This document shows positions 34,292-40,759 of a stretch of DNA of 40,759 bases, in pieces. The DNA is from an uncultured Bacilli bacterium (lineage in GTDB: Bacteria; Bacillota_I; Bacilli_A; RF39; UBA660), in NCBI GenBank assembly GCA_910583685.1, contig CAJTXY010000010.1:1-40759 (forward strand). The letters are read 5' to 3'. The position numbers were made by a program, and so were the translations under genes. The notes beneath the pieces are model-generated. The model did no database searches and was not told where the DNA came from. It was given only the letters and a program-made list of their open reading frames with translations. Positions within the stretch are counted from its first letter, which is position 1. Each line of letters begins with the position of its first letter.

Positions 34292-36289
34292 TTAGTTTAA
34301 TAAGATTCCCGCAATCAACTTTTTCTTTAATTCACTACTGTTTGTCTCTTTATCTTTTAAGTATTCTTCAGAATCCTTTTTTGCTTGTAATAAAATTTTG
34401 TAATCTTGTTTTAAGTCGGCAATTTTAAAAGTCATATCTCCACTTTGTTTTGTTCCAAATAAATCTCCATGACCACGTAGTTTAAAATCTTCCTCACTAA
34501 TTATAAAGCCATCTTGTACTTTTTCCATTATCTTTAACCTTTTTGTATCACTATCACTTACTAAAATACATTGAGAAGCATCGGTTCCTCTCCCTACTCT
34601 TCCTCGTAATTGATGAAGTGTTGAAAGCCCAAAACGGTTAGCATCAAAGATTACCATTGTTGTTGCATTAGGAACATCTACTCCTACTTCTATTACGGTT
34701 GTCGATATTAGTATTTGAATTTTGTTTTGCACAAATTCTTGCATAATTAAGTCTTTGGCTGCTGTGGCCATTTTTCCGTGAATAATATCAATATTATATT
34801 TATCTTTGAAAGCAAGTTGCATTTGCTCTTTCAATTGACATACCGATTTTAAATCTTTTGAGTTTTCATTGTCTTCAATTAAAGGAGCGATTACATAAAC
34901 CTGATGATTTTGTTTTAATTCATTATACATCATTGTTAGGACATCTTTAATCTCAGATTCCTGCTTTACGTAAGTTTCAATTGGTTTTCGTCCTTTGGGA
35001 CGTTCCTTAATAAAGGTAACATCCATATCTCCATAAATAGTTAGGGCGTATGTTCTTGGAATTGGCGTTGCACTCATATATAAAATATCTGGCATATACC
35101 CTTTATTTTGGAGATTTGTTCTCTGGTTCACGCCAAAACGATGCTGTTCATCTGTAATTACTAGCCCTAGATTTTGATACTCTACTTCGTCTTGAATTAA
35201 TGCGTGTGTGCCAATGATAAATTCGATATTACCATTTTTTAATTCCTCATAAATTTGCTGTTTTTCTTTTTTAGGGGTTGATCCTGTTAATAACTCTATA
35301 TGATAAGGTGTATTCTTTAATAATTCTTTTAGATTATTGTAATGTTGTGTTGCTAAAATCTCTGTTGGGGCCATTAAAGCAGATTGATAACCTGCTAAGC
35401 AATTGGCATACATTGCTATAAAAGAAACAATAGTCTTACCACTACCAACGTCGCCTTGTAAAAGACGGTTCATACGATGGGGTGCTTTTAAATCTTCTAC
35501 AATTTCTCTTACTGCATTTACTTGATCTGTTGTTAATTCAAACGATAATCCTTTTATAAACTTTTCAATTTCTGCTTTTGAAATTTCTCTATTTAAACCC
35601 TTATTATTTAGCTTCTTTTCTCTTTTTAAGTAATTAATTTTAAACATAAAAGAAAAAAGTTCTTCGTATTTCAATCTCTCTATTGCAGCATCTAATTTTT
35701 CCCTATTTGGAGGATTATGCACAATATTCAAGGCTGTTCTTTTATTTACAAATTGATGCTTTTCTATGTATTCACTTGGAATATATTCAGGTATTTCTCT
35801 TCCATACATAAGAAGAGCCATATTAATATAATTACTTAGATTTTTATTAGACAGACCACTTGTACAGTGATAGACAGGTTCAATTTTTTCTTTATTTGAT
35901 AAAACTCCCATCTTAATTTCTGATGCTGTTATAATGTTTTTCTTTTTATCATATTTTCCAATCACTGTAATTCCTGTTCCTACTTCTAATTGATTTTTTA
36001 AAAAAGCTCGATTGAAAATAGAAACGCCCACAACTCCACTTGGTGTTACAAAACGAAAGTTCATTTTATTTAGTCCTGCTTTAAATCTCATTAAGATTGG
36101 AATACTTTCCACTTTTCCATCAATAATAATATGACCCTCGTCCTCTGTCTCTTGTAAGATGCCCCTTTTTAAAATATCATAGCGAAATGGGTAATGTGTT
36201 ACCAAATCTTCAATTGTCTCAATTCCTAATTTATTTAGTAAAGAAAGAGATTTGGGACCTATTCCTTTTACGTCTTTTATTTCTGCCAT
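34292..36289 (-). CDS. recG: ATP-dependent DNA helicase RecG
   Basis: The 665-residue protein has the wedge/OB start (DVKGIGPKSLSLLNKLGI), Walker A GDVGSGKT, Walker B DEQHRFG, SATPIPRT and RGRVGRG motif VI, in RecG order; family members are about 680 residues. RecG remodels stalled replication forks and branched DNA. It has its own promoter region (TATAAT at 36313-36318 on the minus strand, weak -35) and is divergent from the small RNA at 36456-36557. Confidence 0.97.
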   Translation of the reverse strand: MAEIKDVKGIGPKSLSLLNKLGIETIEDLVTHYPFRYDILKRGILQETEDEGHIIIDGKVESIPILMRFKAGLNKMNFRFVTPSGVVGVSIFNRAFLKNQLEVGTGITVIGKYDKKKNIITASEIKMGVLSNKEKIEPVYHCTSGLSNKNLSNYINMALLMYGREIPEYIPSEYIEKHQFVNKRTALNIVHNPPNREKLDAAIERLKYEELFSFMFKINYLKREKKLNNKGLNREISKAEIEKFIKGLSFELTTDQVNAVREIVEDLKAPHRMNRLLQGDVGSGKTIVSFIAMYANCLAGYQSALMAPTEILATQHYNNLKELLKNTPYHIELLTGSTPKKEKQQIYEELKNGNIEFIIGTHALIQDEVEYQNLGLVITDEQHRFGVNQRTNLQNKGYMPDILYMSATPIPRTYALTIYGDMDVTFIKERPKGRKPIETYVKQESEIKDVLTMMYNELKQNHQVYVIAPLIEDNENSKDLKSVCQLKEQMQLAFKDKYNIDIIHGKMATAAKDLIMQEFVQNKIQILISTTVIEVGVDVPNATTMVIFDANRFGLSTLHQLRGRVGRGTDASQCILVSDSDTKRLKIMEKVQDGFIISEEDFKLRGHGDLFGTKQSGDMTFKIADLKQDYKILLQAKKDSEEYLKDKETNSSELKKKLIAGILLN

Positions 36290-36420
36290 AATATCACTTC
36301 CTCATTTCGCTTATTATAGCATATTTACCAGTTATTTTAAAGAAAAATCTTATATTTTACTTTGTATTTTCTAACAATTTTAGCATTATAAAATTTTTTT
36401 ACTTTTTATGCACTTTTTTG

Positions 36421-36449
36421 TTGACAAATAGAGTCTAAACCGTTATTAT
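36421..36449 (+). promoter_or_regulatory. Consensus plus-strand promoter
   Basis: TTGACA (36421-36426) and TATTAT (36444-36449) are separated by exactly 17 bp. The only thing downstream on this strand is the hairpin-rich segment at 36456-36557. Confidence 0.8.
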
Positions 36450-36455
36450 AGAAAT

Positions 36456-36557
36456 CACCAATTCGGAATTAGGCGAATTGGTCGCTAGTATCACACTAGC
36501 CAACCCCTTTTTATTCTTTTTGAGACTGCCCTCAGGGGGTGCAGTCTCTATTTTTTT
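36456..36557 (+). ncRNA. Putative small RNA on the plus strand
   Basis: A roughly 100-nt segment directly follows the promoter at 36421-36449. It contains CCAATTCG/CGAATTGG (36458-36481), GCTAGT/ACTAGC (36484-36500) and a terminator hairpin GAGACTGC/GCAGTCTC (36522-36548) followed by a T-run to 36557. No ribosome site with a useful frame is seen. The TTGG and CCAA next to the second stem could pair instead of the first hairpin, so two alternative folds are possible. It is the only plus-strand transcription unit I can support. Confidence 0.7.
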
Positions 36558-36564
36558 GTTTTTT

Positions 36565-36600
36565 AAAGAAGATTTAGTTTCCACCAAATCTTCTTTTTCT
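36565..36600 (+). terminator. Second plus-strand terminator at the end of uppS
   Basis: An 11-bp stem (36565-36575 with 36586-36596) is followed by a T-rich run on the plus strand. It overlaps the uppS 3' end and backs up the terminator of the small RNA. Confidence 0.5.
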
Positions 36601-37284
36601 TTTATTATACTCTTCTATTGCACATTCAAATTCTTTCTCATCAAAATCGGGAAAATAAGTATTCGGAAAATAATATTCTGCGTATGCTGCTTGATAAATC
36701 ATAAAGTTACTAGTTCTTTTTTCTCCACTCGTTCTAATGACATAGTCAAGTGGTGGTAATTGCTGATACAGATTTTCCTCTATTTTTTCTTTGGTAATTT
36801 CTGATACTGATAGTTGATTATTCAAAACAAGTTCTGCGACTTTCTTAGTCATATCGACAATTTCATATTGTCCACCATAATTTAGACAAATATTTAAAAC
36901 ACCTTTTTTTCCTTGATGTGTCTCTTCTTCTAACTCTTTCATTGCTTTCCATACTTCCGATTTAATATTTTCTCTTCTTCCAGAAAAAACAATTTTGACA
37001 CCCATTTTTTTAATAGGTGAAAGCTTTTTATTGAAGATGGTAATAAATAGGTCCATTAAGTAGTCTACTTCTTTTTTATCTCTTTTAAAGTTTTCTGTGG
37101 AAAAGGCATATATGCTCACATAAGGTATTCCTTTATTATAAATATAGGGAAGCAATGTCTCTAAATTTTTTGCTCCTGCCTTATGTCCTTCCCAACGTGG
37201 CTTTTCTCTTTCTGTTGCCCAACGCCCATTTCCATCCATAATTATTCCTAGATGATTTGGTAAATTTATCTCTTTATTATTCAT
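36574..37284 (-). CDS. uppS: Isoprenyl transferase (undecaprenyl diphosphate synthase)
   Basis: The 236-residue protein has GIIMDGNGRWA, the cis-prenyl transferase signature with catalytic Asp, VSIYAFSTENF, and LDYVIRTSGEKR near the C-terminus. It adds isopentenyl units to farnesyl diphosphate to make the C55 lipid carrier for wall polymers. It starts 9 bp after the serS stop and belongs to the T-box operon, which is not its usual partner (cdsA). Confidence 0.96.
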   Translation of the reverse strand: MNNKEINLPNHLGIIMDGNGRWATEREKPRWEGHKAGAKNLETLLPYIYNKGIPYVSIYAFSTENFKRDKKEVDYLMDLFITIFNKKLSPIKKMGVKIVFSGRRENIKSEVWKAMKELEEETHQGKKGVLNICLNYGGQYEIVDMTKKVAELVLNNQLSVSEITKEKIEENLYQQLPPLDYVIRTSGEKRTSNFMIYQAAYAEYYFPNTYFPDFDEKEFECAIEEYNKRKRRFGGN

Positions 37285-37293
37285 ATTTCTTCT

Positions 37294-38580
37294 TTATTTT
37301 TTTGGCATTACTACTTCTACTCCACCCATATATGGTCTTAAAGCTTCTGGTATTTTGATACTGCCATCTTCTTCTACATTATTTTCAAGGAAGGCGATTA
37401 GTCCACGAGGAGTCGCAAGAACTGTATTATTTAAGGTGTGCAAATAGTAACTTCCGTTTTCTCCTTTGGTACGAATTCCAAGGCGTCTTGCTTGGGCATC
37501 TCCAAGAGTTGAACAAGATCCTACTTCAAAGTATTTCTTTTGTCTTGGACTCCAAGCTTCTACGTCACAAGACTTTACCTTTAAATCTGCAAGATCTCCT
37601 GAACAACATTCAAGAGTACGTACTGGAATATCTAGACTCCTAAAGAATTCTACTGTATAATTCCACATCTTGTTGTACCAATCCATAGAATCTTCTGGTT
37701 CACAGATTACAATCATCTCCTGTTTTTCAAATTGATGAACACGATATACTCCACGTTCTTCAATTCCATGAGAACCTACCTCTTTTCTAAAGCATGGAGA
37801 ATATGAGGTCATTGTGTATGGAAGATTTTCTTTCTTTAAAAGTTCTCCTTTAAACTTTCCAATCATAGAGTGTTCACTAGTACCAATTAAGAATAAATCT
37901 TCACCTTCAATTTTATACATCATTGCGTCCATCTCTTCGAACGACATTACTCCAGTTACCACATCGCTTCTAATCATAAACGGGGGAATACAGTAGGTAA
38001 ACCCTTTATTAATCATAAAGTCACGAGCATAAGATAGCATTGCCGAATGAATTCTTGCTACGTCTCCCATTAAATAGTAGAAACCATTTCCTGAAGTACG
38101 TCCAGCTGATTCTTTATCAATTCCATTTAATCTGGCAATAATATCAGCGTGGTATGGGACTTCAAACTTAGGAACAACAGGTTCTCCAAATTTTTCATTT
38201 TCTACGTTTTCACTATCATCTTTTCCAATAGGAACAGAGTCGTCCATAATGTTTGGAATTACCATCATACGTTCTTTAATATCGGTATTTAGTTTCGTCT
38301 CTTCTTCCTCAATTGATGTTAGTTTTTCATTAATTTCTACTACTTCTTGTTTGATACCTTCTGCTTCTTCTTTCTTTCCTTCACGCATCAGTGTCCCAAT
38401 ACTTGCGCTTAACTCATTTCTCTTCGCCCGAAGAGCATCTGCTTGTCCTTTTACTTCACGAGCCTTTTTATCTAGTTCTTCTACTTCGTCTACTATCACT
38501 AATTTATGATCTTGGAATTTTTTCTTAATATTTTCTTTTACTAACTCTTTATTTTCTCTAATTAACTTTATATCTATCAT
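37294..38580 (-). CDS. serS: Seryl-tRNA synthetase
   Basis: The 428-residue length matches the family. An N-terminal tRNA-binding coiled coil (about 30-105) precedes a class II catalytic core with PCFRKEVGSHG (motif 2) and TPRGLIAFLEN (motif 3). It charges tRNA-Ser. It is preceded by a DUF1653 gene in an operon controlled by a T-box leader (38872-39067), which senses uncharged tRNA. Confidence 0.97.
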   Translation of the reverse strand: MIDIKLIRENKELVKENIKKKFQDHKLVIVDEVEELDKKAREVKGQADALRAKRNELSASIGTLMREGKKEEAEGIKQEVVEINEKLTSIEEEETKLNTDIKERMMVIPNIMDDSVPIGKDDSENVENEKFGEPVVPKFEVPYHADIIARLNGIDKESAGRTSGNGFYYLMGDVARIHSAMLSYARDFMINKGFTYCIPPFMIRSDVVTGVMSFEEMDAMMYKIEGEDLFLIGTSEHSMIGKFKGELLKKENLPYTMTSYSPCFRKEVGSHGIEERGVYRVHQFEKQEMIVICEPEDSMDWYNKMWNYTVEFFRSLDIPVRTLECCSGDLADLKVKSCDVEAWSPRQKKYFEVGSCSTLGDAQARRLGIRTKGENGSYYLHTLNNTVLATPRGLIAFLENNVEEDGSIKIPEALRPYMGGVEVVMPKK

Positions 38581-38599
38581 ATTTTTCTTCCTTTCTTAC

Positions 38600-38851
38600 T
38601 TATTTTATCAGATTATATTTTTCTAAGTTATCGATTCTTTCAAATCTATATTTTTGTCCTGTCATATTATCGGACCGGTTTTCAATTTCTTCTAAAAACA
38701 TTGATTCAGGTCTTGTACAAATCATACCACTACCATCTAAGTGTTGATACACGACTATTCTTTCTCTTGTTTCTGAGTCCAAACCTACACAAATGATATA
38801 GTAAAATGGCCCTTTAAAATGACGATAGATTTCTCCCTGTTTTACTTTCAC
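38600..38851 (-). CDS. DUF1653 family protein
   Basis: The 83-residue protein has GEIYRHFKGPFYYI and RIVVYQHLDGSGMICTRPESMFLEEI, the pattern of DUF1653. A GTG start at 38851 with AAGGAGG at good distance is used. It sits between the T-box leader and serS, so its level follows serine tRNA charging. The role of DUF1653 is not known to me. Confidence 0.88.
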   Translation of the reverse strand: MKVKQGEIYRHFKGPFYYIICVGLDSETRERIVVYQHLDGSGMICTRPESMFLEEIENRSDNMTGQKYRFERIDNLEKYNLIK

Positions 38852-38871
38852 TATTATTTCCTCCTTCTAAG

Positions 38872-39067
38872 CAAAAAAAAGAATGTCACAAGGAGTGCCC
38901 AACAAATTTGGCACGGTGCCATCCTTTTATTTTCTTTTTTAGATAACGGTCTTCCCGGAAGATATTCTTCATCTATAGAGTAGATAAGTAAGGGCTTTTT
39001 CTCGTTTTCACCAACCACGATTTCTCTTTACAAAACTTAGCTTACTATTATCTCTAATTATGGATTT
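38872..39067 (-). promoter_or_regulatory. T-box riboswitch leader of the serS operon
   Basis: On the minus strand the leader contains a stem I element (GUUGGUGAAAACGAG around 39001-39016) and the T-box AGGATGGCACCGTG (38912-38925), which base pairs with the tRNA acceptor end. Downstream, AAGGA/TCCTT and GTGCC/GGCAC arms and a run of eight T (38873-38880) give the competing terminator. A likely specifier is TCT in TCTATAG, matching serine, but this is not certain. Transcription continues when uncharged tRNA-Ser binds. Confidence 0.88.
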
Positions 39068-39073
39068 GTTATT

Positions 39074-39102
39074 ATTATAGACAAAATTTATTTATTTTAC
39101 AA
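39074..39102 (-). promoter_or_regulatory. Promoter of the T-box/serS operon
   Basis: TTGTAA (39097-39102) and TATAAT (39074-39079) are 17 bp apart on the minus strand, with the expected start about 39067, immediately before the T-box leader. Confidence 0.7.
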
Positions 39103-39104
39103 GT

Positions 39105-39740
39105 CTATTTTGTTAGTATTTTCTTTATAATTTTGCCTTGCATTTCTATTTTTTCTCTCATCTGTTCTATTTCTGGAAGCTCTGTTCTTAATAGCCCTGC
39201 ATCATACCCTCCTATTTGCAATGCTTGATATAGCTGAGCAGGAAGAGAGTCTAAAAGATTTCTATCTTCTTGAAATCGCTCATATTTTCCTTGTTCCAAT
39301 AAGGTAAAACTTGCAAGTTCTATGGGCATTTTCCACATATTTTGAAAGCGATGATAGTTTCCATTTATTTTTGCTTGTTGCGTAAGTAATAAATAATCTC
39401 TTCTATAGTATTGAGATGGTCGTGCATTTTCCAGTTTTACACAGGGTTTATTTTCATATCTACCATTCATATACCAATCTAGGATTTCTTGTCTTGTCTC
39501 ATTTAAAACATAATATGGGCTAATAGAGAAAAACTTCCCATTTTCTCCACTATAGTACCCAGTGTCCACTGTTTCACCATTTTTTATTTTTGGTGCTACT
39601 TCTTGTCCTTCTGTTTCAATGCAATAGAATACTGGTGTATCTTTACTCATTATTTCTTTTTTATAATTTACAGTTTCTTTATGCGATCTTATTATTTTAT
39701 ATTCTAGTATTCTATCCTGATCTAATTTATATAACTTCAT
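39105..39740 (-). CDS. Protein of unknown function, 211 residues
   Basis: The protein is soluble with no signal peptide or membrane helix. It begins MKLYKLDQDRILEYK, has a middle part rich in aromatic residues (DWYMNGRYENKP, RRDYLLLTQQAK) and a helical C-terminus that could form a coiled coil. I do not recognise the family. It has its own promoter (39779-39801) and GGAG site. Two Cys only. Confidence 0.75.
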   Translation of the reverse strand: MKLYKLDQDRILEYKIIRSHKETVNYKKEIMSKDTPVFYCIETEGQEVAPKIKNGETVDTGYYSGENGKFFSISPYYVLNETRQEILDWYMNGRYENKPCVKLENARPSQYYRRDYLLLTQQAKINGNYHRFQNMWKMPIELASFTLLEQGKYERFQEDRNLLDSLPAQLYQALQIGGYDAGLLRTELPEIEQMREKIEMQGKIIKKILTK

Positions 39741-39778
39741 TATATAACTCCTTTCTCTTTTGCTTATTTTTAATATAA

Positions 39779-39801
39779 TATGAAATCAGATATGATGTCA
39801 A
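39779..39801 (-). promoter_or_regulatory. Promoter of the 211-residue protein gene
   Basis: A perfect TTGACA (39796-39801, minus strand) is followed by TTATAT after 17 bp, about 30 bp before the ATG. Confidence 0.6.
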
Positions 39802-39821
39802 TCTAGTTTTATTTATAATCA

Positions 39822-40759
39822 TTATACTCCTGTATTTCCATAACCATAGGTTTTTCCTCCTGTTAATTTCATAGTGTTAAATATACAATGTCCATCTCCT
39901 GCACTAACAAACATTTTTACGCCTACAGCATAAGCACCATTAAATCCACTAATATTGAAGGTGGCAGTTCCATTGAGAACGTTTGGATTCTTCCAACTAT
40001 AGGCACTAGAATAACTATTACTAGTGATCCATTGGCTTCTATCTGATAATATTCCCATACGGAAGGAACAACTATCTGATGGGCAAACGCCACAATTATA
40101 AGTACAAGACAACGTATTGAAGTCCTTTAAGGTATAACTATTTCCAGTTGATGCTTGTCCTGTTGCTCCTCCATGACTTTGAAATCTCAAATGATTTGTA
40201 TCTCCATAATAATTAATATCTATAGATCCATCCCACAAGTGATTTCCTACTCCTCCTGTATTATTAATACTTCCTGAACTTCCTCCCCAGATAGTGTAAT
40301 CATTTCGCTTCCAAGAAGGATAAACTGTAGGGGTTTTGCAAGTAGAGGTTGTCTTAAATGATTTCGTACTACTATTTAGTGTGGTTTTTGTTCCATTACT
40401 ACATACTACTGTTGCTCCTGCATAACTAAATCCACTGGTTGGCGTGGTTGTATAAGATACTGTGTCCCCTACTTTGGCTAAGGTCTTTCCAAGGGTAATT
40501 GATCCTCCTCTAACAGTCGCCTTTGAAATACTTACTGTATTTACAACTACTGATGTTGTAATGGTGGAAGCTGCATTTGCATTACCACTCCCATCTTTTA
40601 AGGTATTTGCTGCAATGGTAATCGATATCGCTCCATCCACTGATATTCCTCCAAGGGTTAATGTATATTGTTTTCCATTTGTAACTGAAGTTGCGGCACT
40701 TAAAGTTTTAGTACTTGGCGTTACTGTTGTACTTCCTACTTTTACTGCAATATTAGCTG
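39822..40759 (-). CDS. Large Ig-like surface protein, 3' part
   Basis: The frame is open to the right window edge, so the true start lies outside; the apparent GTG start at 40640 is internal. The first visible part (SVTNGKQYTLTLGGISVDGA, then ANTLKDGSGNANAAST) is a bacterial Ig-like repeat of the adhesin type. Next come a beta-rich region (GGSITLGKTLAKVGDTVSY) and a C-terminal domain with several Cys (CTYNCGVCPSDSC) and a Gly-rich end YGYGNTGV. There is no C-terminal sorting signal or membrane helix. An extracellular adhesin-like role is likely. Confidence 0.7.
   Translation of the reverse strand, partial: ANIAVKVGSTTVTPSTKTLSAATSVTNGKQYTLTLGGISVDGAISITIAANTLKDGSGNANAASTITTSVVVNTVSISKATVRGGSITLGKTLAKVGDTVSYTTTPTSGFSYAGATVVCSNGTKTTLNSSTKSFKTTSTCKTPTVYPSWKRNDYTIWGGSSGSINNTGGVGNHLWDGSIDINYYGDTNHLRFQSHGGATGQASTGNSYTLKDFNTLSCTYNCGVCPSDSCSFRMGILSDRSQWITSNSYSSAYSWKNPNVLNGTATFNISGFNGAYAVGVKMFVSAGDGHCIFNTMKLTGGKTYGYGNTGV

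Noticed and set aside
1..40759. Mollicutes-type recoding of TGA as Trp
   Set aside because: Tryptophans are written as TGG and long genes end or stay open correctly under the standard code; several genes end with TGA.
1..40759. CRISPR arrays, tRNA or rRNA genes and insertion sequences
   Set aside because: No regular spacer-repeat pattern, cloverleaf, ribosomal sequence or transposase was noticed by eye.

Overview
The window is A+T-rich, uses the standard genetic code, and has all its protein genes on the minus strand. The T-box leader, sigma-A-type promoters, strong AGGAGG-type ribosome binding sites, sortase and gene content point to an uncultured low-GC Bacillota (Firmicutes), probably a host-associated Bacilli or Mollicutes-related lineage. 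The lineage itself is inference.

Region A (154-28108) is one long co-directional block with small gaps and many overlaps. Read in transcription order (right to left), it starts with a single-ring Clp-like AAA+ ATPase and two membrane proteins. Next come a secreted repeat protein, a class B-like sortase and a roughly 925-residue Cys-rich secreted protein. A Tad (type IVc) pilus set follows: small anchored protein, CpaB/SAF, CpaF/TadA ATPase, TadB, TadC, a 55-residue Flp-like pilin with its own promoter, a TadE-like pseudopilin and CpaE/TadZ. With no break in synteny a type IV secretion (T4SS) set follows: a VirB2-like pilin with its own promoter and a following terminator, a second VirB2-like module fused to a large ectodomain, VirB6-like, VirB3/PrgI-like, a VirB4 split into two genes, an M23 plus glucosaminidase-like wall hydrolase, two VirB8-like proteins, the VirD4 coupling ATPase and a membrane-anchored repeat protein. 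A terminator closes the block. No relaxase and no prepilin peptidase are visible. A Tad pilus machine and a T4SS translocation machine in one array is the most unusual feature here.

Region B (28138-33963) is accessory. It holds a membrane-anchored thioredoxin-like protein that could serve the Cys-rich exported proteins, a Nudix hydrolase, and a restriction-modification pair. The 5-methylcytosine methyltransferase carries an N-terminal HTH; the putative endonuclease is an internal duplication. A DUF5661-like gene and a Fic-like/XRE pair with an inverted-repeat operator follow. Two gene-poor stretches lie here. One (34112-34252) holds a promoter, three hairpins and a likely small RNA; a related hairpin lies at 32818-32846.

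Region C (34292-40759) is mostly housekeeping: recG, a plus-strand small RNA gene with promoter and terminator (36421-36557), then a T-box-controlled operon DUF1653-serS-uppS. An unrecognised 211-residue protein and the 3' part of a large Ig-like surface protein cut by the window edge complete it.
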